From: Caprimulgus europaeus
Taxonomy: Eukaryota > Chordata > Aves > Caprimulgiformes > Caprimulgidae
Length of the DNA: 64,000 nucleotides
Reading direction: 5' to 3'
Assembly: GCA_907165065.1 (NCBI GenBank)
Contig: OU015528.1
Location: 25,812,015 to 25,876,014, forward strand
The notes below the pieces were generated by a model. It ran no database searches. It was given only the letters and a program-made list of their open reading frames with translations, and was not told where the DNA came from. Below are positions 1 to 12,174 of the stretch, piece after piece (position 1 is the stretch's first letter; every line of letters begins with the position of its first letter). The position numbers were made by a program, and so were the translations under genes.

Positions 1-1582
1 TTTTAATTAGACTTTTTTCATCTGCGAGTATAACAGGAGTCATTTTACATTAACTTCCAAATAGCAGATATTGCCAAGCTGGACAGGTCAAAAACTTCCT
101 GGGATATGCAATTCTCTTTTCCACTTCCTTCCTTTGGTGTTATTAGGTGGGAAATACCAAAGCTTTGTTTGTAGCGTGCAGTTATGTGCCTGCCTAGTAG
201 CACGAATGTCAGTAATGCTCTGAAAGGGAAGACATCAGAAAGGAAGATTCCTGCATCAAAGTGACCCTAAAATATAGTCTCACAAAGATACTTTTTAAAC
301 TGTCTTCTTGAATTGAAGGAAACTTTTACAATGCTTGCTGTAAGAGGCTAACAAGAGCTGTCAGACTTCTTCCGCCTGAGTGTTCTTTTGAGATCTATCC
401 TGTGTCTGTTGGGAGTTAGGAAGAGCAGTGGGTTACATACCACACAGAAAATGAAAAATGAAATCTGTAAAATCAGTAACAACCAGTTTGTGGTTTAAAC
501 ACTAAATAACCCTTTAGAACCATCTTCAAGATACAGATTCAGTTTTGAATACTAAGTTATTTAAAATATCTTCAGAATATATACAGATTTTAGTTAATTC
601 ATTCAATTGTTTCACAACATCAGATAATCACTTCCAGATAACCATTCTTAGAATTTAAAATAATTGATTACTTGCTAATGTGATGCTAATGTGAAGACTT
701 AACTGATTTGATATTTTAAGTCTAATTTTGACACTAGCTTGTTTATGTAGCTTTGATTTGTAAATATATTTCTTTGCTCTTAGTTTAGCATCAATAACTC
801 TAGATCGTTATGTTTTTTACATTGCATTTTAGCCAAGTGGTTTAAATCAAATCTGTGAGACATAGGATGAGTCACATTTATTTCAGAACATAATGGAGAC
901 CTAGACTTCTTGATATTGGTCACACACCGACGATTTCTCCCTGTGTTTAATTCAAGTGCATTTGTCTTTCATCGTACTTTCATGATACTCTTCACAGAAT
1001 TAATACAAATTGTTAAATGCAATTGTTTTTATTAAAAACACTATTGATGTGTTAGAACAAATAATCTTTAGATGTGTCATGAAGCATAAAATAGTGTTGT
1101 TAAAAAAGTCTGAGCAATTCATGAAATCATCTGTCCCTTTATATACTATAGACATAGTACCACATTATTTTATAAATAGTAACCTTGTAAATTAGTAGCT
1201 GGTTTCTTCAAGCTGTATACTGCAAAACACACATCAAGACAGGGGAAGATCAATGTTTTTTCCTCCTCAGTCTAATTGCTTTTTTTATTATAAGACTTGT
1301 AGACAAATATAAAGTATATTCTCCACATAATTTACTGGAAGAGTATAGCAGTGTGCCTTAATCTCCTCAACTGTAATAATCTCAAGTGTTAAAGATGATA
1401 GCATAGATGAAGAGAGTTTTTCTTCCTGTGTCAATAAATCCATTCCTGACCACGTTACAGTAGTTGCAGACAGAGGGGGTTTTGCCCATGTCAAATGAGA
1501 GAAATTCTCATGTACAACAAAGAGATAACATACGTTATTTATCACTTTATTGCTGATGCTTGGACTGCCATTTGCTTTAGTG

Positions 1583-1735
1583 TCATAGAATCATAGAAGA
1601 GTTTGGGTTGGAAGGAACCTTTAGGTCATCCAGTCCAACCCCCTGCAGTGAGCAGGGACATCTTCAACTAGATCAGGTTGCTCAGAGTCCCGTCCAGCCT
1701 GACCTTGAATGTTTCCCTCCTTGGCACCATCCTTA
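1583..1735 (-). mobile_element. CR1 LINE 3'-end fragment (antisense)
   Basis: The stretch begins TCATAGAATCATAGAA, the reverse complement of the CR1 terminal repeat. It continues with GTTTGGGTTGGAAGGAACCT and the conserved block around CATCCAGTCCAACCCCCTGC. This is the common avian CR1 3' end in reverse orientation. Similarity fades after about 1735; the sequence to about 1860 may be a more diverged continuation. No coding capacity remains. Confidence 0.85.
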
Positions 1736-4700
1736 TTTCTGTTGCTGAGGCTAGGACACAAATTGCTTGAAGGATATACTTGATCCTTTATTGCCTTGGC
1801 AATGTGAGAGCTCTCATCTTGCCCCCCTGTAGCAACTCTGGTTGGAAAAACCCCCATAGAGTTCAGCTTCTAAGCAATTGAGTAGTCTGCTCCTATGAAG
1901 CAAATATGCACGGCACTGCTATAATACAGGAAAAAGCAGGAAGGAAACTTCATTGTTAGAGTTGGTCTTAAAGCTGCCTTTGGTACGTGTTCTGTTAGGG
2001 GAGCTGATGCCTCCTGGAGTGAAGGTTGCTGCATGTCTTCTGAAGCTCATCCTTTCATGAAAACCACATAATACTTTATTCCAGTAGAAAACCTAACACA
2101 AATTCCTTCACAGACATTTAGCTTTCAACATTTTTTATCTGATCTGATTACCCAGTATCTGATCTTATTTCTATTTGTACTGTCTTAAGAAAGTGTAAAG
2201 CCAGAGTTAAATTTGAAAAGTAACAGCTTTGAAATGCCCAGGTCAAAATGATCACACATAAATTATTCCTGATATCCTGGTTCTGATGTCCTAAACCATC
2301 ATATTATTTCCTTTATTCCACTGTGCTTGTACTTGAATCCTTCAGTCCCCATATGCCATACTGACAACGGTCTGTATGCTCCTGTCTCTTTGTCATCTTG
2401 TTTCTGCTTAAGAGTCCAAAGAATGATCTACAAAATTTTGGATGTTAGATCTTGTGACAGTTCACAAATACTGAAATTTTAGCTCTTCAAAATTGTCAAT
2501 GCATTTCTGTGATTACTATAAATGAAAAGACAGATTGCAGCATTAAAATAAACTACCAAATCAATCAGTAATGTAAGATGGCATCTCTCAGTTAAGATAA
2601 TACTCACTTATTGTGAAATTTCAGTATCTTAGAAAAGGAATTTTCAGTTATACCATCAGTATAAACGCTACCTGGTCTGTGACCTAGAGCTACTCTGTGT
2701 TAATGAGAAGAAAAAGGTGATATACAAAATTGCATTGCAAAATGCCTGGTGAGTTTAATTATGTATATTAAATATTTTGCAGGCATTGCCCCCATTAGAA
2801 GGTTTTTTTTTTTTCATGTTGTTAGTGCTGTAATGAGAATTAGAAAATTTTCTTATCAAAAGGAGACCCTGAAAGTTATGGAAATGTTTCAGAACATAGT
2901 TAATGTTACAGTACGTTATACATTGAAAAAGTGTTTTATTGTAATATTTTGAGAAACAGAAAGACCGAATATCCAAATTTGCATTGCCATAATAATTCAT
3001 TTGATGGATGCATTAGAAGACCACAGAATGTGATGCACAACAGTTTTTGGTAGTTATAAATAGCAGCATCTTTCACATTGCCTTTTTAAATGTACTAATA
3101 ATTCATGCTGGACTGTGTTCTCATTGTATCTCCATAAGTATAAAAGCACAAAGATGCCAATTAAGATAATGATGCTATTTTAATTTCTGATACTGGTTAC
3201 TGGGAGTAACATTTTATCTGTTCTTTTCTTGTCATTCCAGCTGTACATCAGGGAGGTAATTTTATCAATTTCTTTTCGAGGTAAATTGAATATGAAAGGT
3301 ACCTTAAATGCCTCTCCAGTTCAATTAAATATTTGAGGCAATTAAGAAAAGTTGAGCACTTTGGGGAAGAGACCAGGGAGGAAGGATAAGGGCAAATGCA
3401 GTAAAAAGTATGTGTAAAAATTAATAAATTAAAGCATCTATAATTGATTTTGTTTAAAGATGTTAATGTGTGGGTGTTACTAATTTGTAGATGCACTAAC
3501 ATATCACCTAAGATACCAGAATATATACTGATTACTTGACTCTTACTGGGTAGAACAATGTCTGCAGGTGATGATGTGCTTTCCCTTTCCTTCCACAATG
3601 AGTATATTGCCCTTCAGTTGTGGTGCCAGATGATGAAAAATCAGAAAACTTACTATTGTGTGAGTACTTAACAGTACCATTTAAATGACCAACCTTGTTT
3701 GTTGAGTATGTTTGGTCATATATAAACCTATAAACCAAATAAACCTAAGTTCATTGAAAAATTAAACTATAATAATACTTCTATTCTTTTAACCCAAAAG
3801 CTGGGAATCAAGAATCAGCAATTATTACTCTTTGGCTAAAGTATGAAAAATTTAGGATATAATTGGGGAAAATGTTAACATTTTAGTACATTTTCACAAA
3901 GTCTGTTCAAGTTTTAGTAAGCAAAGACAATGGATGTTGTAACATTTTAACGTAGTAAGCACATGAACCCCCACACTACTGCATACTACATTTCCTACTT
4001 TCAAATGGAAGATTTAATCAAAACAGGTAGGATGCATGTTTTGAAAGGATTATCTCTTTCAGATGTATTTTACTGCAATTTTCATTACACCTGTTTTGTC
4101 AGGAGCTCCTAAACAGGGAAAGCCCCTGTGCTGGAGACCACGTGTTCCTTGGTGTGGACTCTTCCAGGTCCTTGTAAGAAGTGCAATAAATACAGAATAA
4201 CTGTGCAGGAGCTGTAGGCAGTTGTTTAACCGAGTTTGTAGGGGCCCTGTTTTATTGCTTGGAAGAATGTGGAGTTGCTTGTCATTGCAAGATGTTATGG
4301 CCTTGCTTTGCAATAAACACCTTCTAAATGAGAAGGTTATTTTGATTTCTTGGCTTATTGCCATACTGAAATAGCATCTGTGAAAGAATACACTTGTATG
4401 GTATGTTCAGCAGAACAGTTATCAACTAAAACATTTGTAATTATTTGAAATTAGTCTGTTGGAATGGAATTAGTTACTAATGCAACTTTGATAACTGAAG
4501 AGAAATGTCTTCTTTTTTTTTTTTTTTTTCCTAGCTGATTTGCCTTAGCTGTATTTAGCTAGCTGTATTTTTTGTCACAATAATATGAAACTTGGAACAA
4601 AATCTCTGAAACGCAGCTTTCTAGGCTTCAGTTCTGCAAACTGATGAGTGCCTCCTGTGATTTTACTATCTGTGTTCATCCTATACTTAAATATTTGCAG

Positions 4701-5099
4701 ACACTTCAGTAGATCAGGCTTTTGACTCTCATATGCCTGTTTGGGTTTTTTTATTTAACTTTTTTCTCCTTGATATTTAAGAATAAAAAGCAATGTAGAA
4801 TGATTTGGATGTATAAAATCAAGTGCTTCTCTCTTTTGGCTTTATTTATAGACCTATTAATTACTTAGAAGTGATCTTAAAAGCATCTCTGGATTCAGTC
4901 ATTAAACTGATTAGTCATACTTTTTATAATATAATTCTCATACTTTAAACTACTTTCTATACAAATAAACATTATGGTATTACAAGGATAAAATACTGTC
5001 ATTTTCAGATGTATTGCATTGCAAAGATAAAACACTTGTGCACTCGTGGAGACAATACGTCATTGTAGAAATTCAGGGTCAGATGCATCTCACCAAAAC

Positions 5100-5910
5100 T
5101 TTTGATTATTTTTGTTGGGGATTGACAAATCTGGTCACCTGAGAGGTGAGGCAACAGCAGCTCCCTGTGCCCAGGACCAGCCAGCAGCGATGCTCAGTAG
5201 CTCACACAGTGCATACATACATCTATATGTGGCTGGCCACATAGATCAACAGACAGAGAGCAGCAGCAGTTCACAAACAGAAACAGCCCCAAAAGTCTCA
5301 TCCTGTCTTGCTGATCAGGATGAAAGCCTGTTAGTGGAAAGCATGTGTCCATACATAAATGTAGACCCCTCCAGTAGCTGGCCTGGCCCTAGATCCCCAT
5401 GTGTCCCCAGCTGCTGGCAGCAGCTGCTCCAATACCTGCTCACAAACTTCTTAGTTGCTAGCTAGTCCAGCTTGACGTCCACTGGTGATTATGCACTGGC
5501 ATGTGCACCCACAGCATATGTATTTACTCCACCTTCTGCAGTAGCTGGTGCCCCAGACACATGGGCACCTGTGAAACGTGGACTCTTCTCCAGTGGTGGC
5601 CACTGAGACCCCTCACATACTCTGGTCTCTCCAGTTGCTGCCACCATGGGCCCCATCAACTCATGGTCCCACCCCAGTGGCTGGTGCTTATACCTACATA
5701 CACACATGTGCGTGTGGAATAGACAGCCCCTCACCCAGGAAATTAGTCAGAGATGGAATTTAATAAAAAAACCGGGATGTGCTTTGGTGATCAGGCCAGA
5801 CAAGTGTATTGACCACCCACTCTCATACATTACTGGGCCCTGTTATCCCCTTCCTTGTCCATTTTCCCACCTTTGTTCCTCCGCAGTCCACCTTGATTTA
5901 ATCTAAGTAC
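5100..5910. repeat. Unclassified GC-richer repeat, possibly a solo LTR
   Basis: The base composition changes sharply from the surrounding AT-rich DNA. Between 5370 and 5690 a motif like CAGT-N-GCTGG-TGCC recurs about seven times at irregular 30-75 bp spacing, flanked by CCC runs, as in a decayed internal tandem repeat. An AATAAA lies at 5762 and a TGTTG start at about 5113, which would fit an LTR with a polyadenylation signal. No terminal duplication, primer-binding site or viral gene was found. It could equally be a degenerate minisatellite. Boundaries are approximate. Confidence 0.35.
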
Positions 5911-8900
5911 AATCATGACATTGATATTCTTTCTTATGAGTATGGGAAGGTGTGATTGCTGGTGTCTCTCAGGTGTAACAGTTTTGACTCTGGGGTTCAT
6001 CCAAAGGCTGTTATGATAGTATCTGTCCATTCATTCCTCCTTGCTGACTAAGTGTTGAGATTTCTGTAGATGCCCTGTGCTTCTAAGGCTATGCTGGGGT
6101 TGATAGAGGATGCATGCATTAAAAGCATCAACTGATAATTAGCAGTTAATAAACTAAGCTTTCAAAAAAAGGTTTGGTTGGTTTTTTTACCAAAATAATC
6201 TGAAGACTACAGAAACTATGCTCTAGTTGTAGGTAATTAAACCAATAGTAACCATCATTTGTCTTTTAAAATCTTCAGAATATAACTAAGTCTACCTCAT
6301 GAGTAAGCATCCTTGAAAAGCAGTCTTTAAAACACAGAGTATTTTTGAAATGGTGGGTGGCAGCTAGACCTGTAAAAAATGCCCATGGATCTCACCAATA
6401 GCTATTTTGAAATGTGTATGTTTAAAATTGAAAGGCACAAATAACGTATTATTCCAAAATTCACCAGCAAATTCTAGTAAACATTGAATTGATTTTCCTT
6501 TTTTCCCCTTTTTGCAGCTGCTAGTCTGATCTGAACTGTTTATTCACAGGATGAAAGAGATGTTTTTAAGCATTCTCAACAGTTCCAACTGATTGATGTA
6601 AATTTGAAAAAAGCTGCTCTGACTTAAAGAGTGTTGCTAGGAAACATGCAGTTTGAAGATGAAATCTCCCACTGAGCTTGTCTTTGGCTGTACAATAGGA
6701 CGTATGTTATAGAGTATCCTGAGTTACAGATTAGTCAGAAAAACTGTTACATTTTTATATATATAAATACATCTGCTATGAACTTATTAAATAGACATGA
6801 TTCATTCCTATATCTTCATTAGTGATGAATAAGAAGGTAGCACTAAGTGGGAAAAAATGTGAAAATGCCAAGAATGCAGTAAAGATTTTCATATAATACA
6901 GTTTCATTTTCGGAAACATTAAATTATTTTTTATTATAAATAGATCTAGTGTATTTAAGAATTAATTTCAAGATGATGTTCTGAGTAGTCTGTTCTTTTC
7001 TTTTATAAGCTTTAACAAAATTGAAACTTGCAATAGATAACAATAATTATGCACTTAATTTTACTGTTAATGTTTTTTGTCCCTTGAAAGTTATTGGCCA
7101 AAGCGACCAAAAAATCCTCTTTATCATATGAAAGAGTGCCAAGTTTTAATAATGGATATTTATTTGTATTCATTTCTGATTATTTTTCCTGCTGGTTTTA
7201 GGGCCTTGGGTATGTTTGGTTATCTTGGAGTCAAAGTTAAACTAATTAGGCTTCAAGACACAATCAGAAGCTACATGTAAGTATAGGAACAGAGAAGTAT
7301 GCTGTTCTGCCTGATGCTCAGTGCTTGGCAGGAAGTTTATCGATTTTTGTTTGCTGAAATTTTTCACCAGGCAATCTTTAAGCATCAAAACCCTTACAGC
7401 ATGCTTTCAGAAAAGTGTGAGTAATGCCTGTGAGTTATGGCAGCAGTAAGTGATCCTTTTCTTATTTATTGCCTTAGAAGCAAGAACAGCCAGATGCTGA
7501 TAGAGCAAACGGTGTGAATAAGGACTTGGAGGACTGGCTGCCTGACCCTTTGCTGCTGACATGATGATTAAAGACAGTGTTAAGTACCGCTAAGCAACAC
7601 TTCATTATCTGATGGTATTTCAAAACAAAGCCTTTTTGCAGCTCAATGACTGAAGAATAAGTAACCAAACTGTATTCATAATCAATAGTAAAGCTGAGTT
7701 GTTGATCTTACACAAATTAGGAGATGCCTAACCTTCCTAAAAAAAATATTTATAATAGCAATACTAAATGACCCTTTGTTACAGAGTCATTGATGAACTG
7801 CAAGATGAGCTAGATGTGTGACCACTGTAAAACCTTTGTAGGGAAAAGAATTAATGTTGATTCATAATGAAACTCTGAGTGCAAATAAGAAACATAGAAC
7901 ATCTCATTAGTTACATGGACTATCTGAGAGAAAATAACAGAAAGACAAAACGAAGGGTGAAAAAAATGAAAATAGGAAGGATGATGTAGCAGGCAAGCAA
8001 AGTCCCATAGGGCTTCCTAATTGCTTAACAAGAAAGTAAAAGTGCCTACTGAGCAACTGACTGAAGAAGTTAGGGATTCCTGAGGTCTCAGTTATTTAAT
8101 GTGTAAATATAAAAGAAGCAGGAGGGTTAAATTCACAGTGTGATTAACTGCCAGCATGTTTTCCTACTTGAAAAAATGGTGCATTAGAAAATTGCCATTG
8201 AAAACAGACATCTTGTAGCAGTAAGGTTGCCATTCAGATTCCTGGTACCTTCTGTATCATAACAGTTTTCTGCAAATCATACTATATTTGATATTTTGGT
8301 TTCTTGATCTATGCACTTAATGTCCTTGCTTTGTAGAATAGGCACTATTGCTTTCAAGTACAAAAGACATGGCTCATAACATGTACAGAGAAGAAATTTA
8401 TTGTCTTTTTTTGTACTTGTTTCTTGGAGAGAAGTCACGACTTACAATAAAGGGAGCAGAGAGGGGAGAAAAAGGCTAGCTGGGGCCTAGTATATTGCAG
8501 ATCATCAGTGTGCCAGGATATGAGTACTTTTAAGTGTATTAACATGAGATTTTAAGTAGAAAAGAAGGCATGAAGAGTAAATTAATAAATGGTTGTAAAA
8601 AATTTGAATTTCCTATTGCATTCCAAACTTAAGATAAGGTTTCACATTGAAACTTGGGCCAGTCCCTGTAACAACCCTGAAGTCTTCATTACCTTGAAGA
8701 CATTGGTTCTTTGTGTTTCCAAGTCAGTGTTTATTAAGCAAAAATACAGAGCTCTTTGAACTGTCCAGTAATGACAGAATCACTTATTCATTTAGCCTGT
8801 CTAAATATGTTAATGAACTTATCTTGAAGTTTATTTATTTATTTAGCACAGGTAAACAATAGGAAAAAAAAAAAAAGTGAGTAATTGGGGGTGGGGGGAT

Positions 8901-11900
8901 TAGACTCTTTGCCCCAACTTAGTGGTGATTTGTTATGTATGTTGTTGCATGTTGTCCTTGAGAGTGTGAATTCTCTTCAAGAAGAGGATCTTTTTTATGG
9001 GCCATCAAATTGATGTGCTTCCTAACTGGCTTTTGTGCACGTGAAATGGAGAAAGTGGCTATATTCTTTAAATAGGATTATGTGGAAAGTACTAGAAGCA
9101 TGACTCTTGGTGACTGAGTGTTTAGACCAGTGGGCAGTATTGGGAGCACTGAAGTTGAGCTTGCATTTCCACTTGAACAAATCTGACAAAAATGAAGAGT
9201 ATAATTAGAGAAATCAAAGGTGATCAAAAGGAAATTAAGCTTTTCTACAAGCCTTTGTGAAGGGAATTAAAGCCACTTGTGGACTCTAGGAGATAGCCAG
9301 CTATCATCTAAAATCTTCTGTAGACACAGCAGTGCTATAAGAGCAGAGGTGGCTTGGAATTTTACTTACAGTAATTCCAGACCACTGACATAAATCTGTT
9401 CAGTGGCAAGGAACTTCACTGTTACTGTGTTTCTGGTAACAGAGAAGACTAGTACTAAACACTAGTGGATAAGGTATTGGTTTCAGAAGTAAATCAAGGG
9501 GTTGTGGTTGATGGTTGGGAAGTTAGACTTTTGAATAAGATGTAGTTCCCTTTCTAATGGTACATTCTAACCTAGAATGACAAAACTTGTTGACTGATCA
9601 CAAAATTAAATGGTGAAGACCAAAAAAGTAGAGTAGGACAAAGGGTGATACTAAAAATAATGTGCAATTAATATCATTGTTTTTATTAATCTCAAAAGTT
9701 TCTTGTTAATTCTAAATACTGAGCAACTATTAAAATTTATGAGGAGTTAGTTATCATAGCAAAAAAATGCCAACTCTTAAGAAAATCAAGATAACAAGCA
9801 TTTAGATGCTTACTAAAATACTAAAAGAGCCTGAAATAAAAATAAATACAAAACACTGATTAGGTTGAAGTATTGTGTGGCTCCTAAAAAGCTTTGATTA
9901 TAACTTAGCACTGTGTTAATTTACTAGTGAATTATTGCAATTATATAGATTCATGTTTTGAAAAAGGCTGGAGAACCAGAGATTTCTTCTGGATTGTTGT
10001 ATCCATTTATAGTCTAATCTAGATGGAATCTGTATCAATTCTAAAACTTGAATGTGTGTAATTATCATAATATACGAGGAAATGAGAATCACAACAAGCA
10101 TCTTTATTTACCTCTCCTAGCTAAGTGTACCAAGCCAGAGTTTCTAAAAGCTTCCCTTTGCCCTCTCTATTCAGCACTTGGGTTTCCTGAGAGGGAACCC
10201 TAGATGGGTGTTGTGGGCCCATGCAGCAGTTATGCTGCTCCCATACTGAAAGCCTCGGTAAGGGAGGTTCAGAGAAGATCTTGTCACCGTAAACGTTGAG
10301 TTTTACTGACAGAGGCAACTTGACTACCTTTCTTCTTCTGCTTCCTTCCAGTCTTGAAGTATCTATTGTTTCTAATATACATTTTAAATATACAACTGCA
10401 ACCTGATTCTATGCTTTCCCCAGCTCCTCCTGTTTTACTTTGTGCTGGTCTAGTTGATCAAAATAGAACAGATAAAAACCTTCCTCATCTGTATTGCATC
10501 TATTCCTTTAGACCTTTGGTCTCTTGCTGTGGATAGGGCAGACTCCTCATCCTCATCCTCATGCACCTTCATCTACCTACATGTCTATCTCCATCTTTTC
10601 CTCTCGGTCTTTCTTTCTAACTGTCCTTTTGGGTTGGTTTATTGCTTCCATCCTCCCACACATCACTTACTTGTCCCACACAACATCCCCCCACTCTATA
10701 AAGCTGAGTTCTTTTTCTTTGTTCCCTCTTCACCTCTTTAACATCCCCCACTGTTGCTCCAATTTCCCTTGTCAATTCCCACCCTTTCTTGATTTCAGGT
10801 CTGGTAGATTATAAAGCCTATTTGCACTGCCTTTGATCTTTTTATCTTTATTCAACTGACTTCCTTTACCTGCAGTGTGTGATTTAGTTTTGTGTCTACA
10901 TTATGAATGCTTTGTGTCCTTACAAAATGATGATGTCATCTGCATGTTTGGGTCAAGTAGGGAAGTGATGTAAAATGCTGGCTATTTTTATAGCTGTAAA
11001 ACAAGTATCTTTTTCTCCTTAATGAAGGCCAAAGTGTGCAGTGAAGACCTGAAGAAAGCCACACAGAATATGGAAGAAAATGTAGACATTTTCATAAAGT
11101 GTATTTTGAGAGATTCAAGAATCCTTACAATTGGGTAGTATAGAGAGGTAGGTCTTCCCTTGTGGCCTGGAAACACCTCTCATCCTCATGAAGCATCATG
11201 AGACAGTGAAAGCCTCCAGAAGTGTTCTGAGAGGTCCCTGTGTTCAAAATTGAATGTGCTTTCTATTCAGCAGCTAATGTCTTCAGTTTTCCCTCACCTC
11301 CATTGGGAGGATTGTGCTTGAGACACCTCACCAGATGGTGTTTTCTTGAATCTAGCAAGGCAAAGGCCCTGTAGTGGTGACTGGCTCTTTTGGGAAACTG
11401 AATAGTCAAAAGGGACCTAAGGATGGTAATGAGCATTAGATAGTAATTAAACTTGACACAGTTGCAGTTAAATGCCTGCTTATTTTATTACATATTATAA
11501 AAATGTCTTACTACTTTGCTAAAGTTATCATCCTTTGTTGTGAGAAAAGAAGAATAGTGTACTGTGCAGTCTAAAAGGAGAATGTCCAGGCATGCAATCC
11601 CTCTCTGCTTTTACAGGGGAGAAAAATGAGTCGTACTAATGACTGTTCTTTTGTTCAGGAATGTTTTTTACTTGGGCAACAATATCCTTCTCACTCTGCG
11701 AAGGAAAAAGGTTGAGAGCTGTAAAGCAGAAGAGGCAGTAGATAATGCTGCGTGAGCAGTGCAGCCCACAGCGCTGCCTCCAGCACGAGTGCTGCTGCCT
11801 CAGATGTGCCTGGACTCATCCTTGGGCAGCAGGGTGATAACATCATGTACAGCAATACTACTTCAGTCATACGGATGATAACCTATGTGCTGTCTCATCT

Positions 11901-11993
11901 CATAGCAGGCAGTTCTGCCGAAATTCAGCAGAGCAATGTGGAACAGCCTCACTTCTTGTCCAAAAGTTGAGATAAATCAGGAGGGGTGGTTGT

Positions 11994-12174
11994 GATATAT
12001 ATATATAGATATAGGTATAGATATAGGTATAGGTATAGATATAGGTATAGATATAGATATAGATATAGATATAGATATAGATATAGATATAGATATAGAT
12101 ATAGATATAGATATAGATATAGATACAGATATAGATATATAGATATATATAGATATACACACACATATATATAC
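11994..12174. repeat. (ATAGAT)n hexanucleotide microsatellite
   Basis: About 180 bp of nearly pure 6-bp ATAGAT units. The 5' third alternates with ATAGGT units; the middle is uninterrupted and the 3' end degrades into TA and CA dinucleotides. Because 6 is a multiple of 3 and the unit has no stop in several frames, it creates spurious open frames on both strands (alternating Tyr-Arg or Ile-Tyr). These are not genes. Confidence 0.97.

Noticed and set aside
5489..5906. Overlapping open frames in the LTR-like block
   Set aside because: They overlap on both strands and translate a repetitive region; no retroviral or host protein motif is visible.
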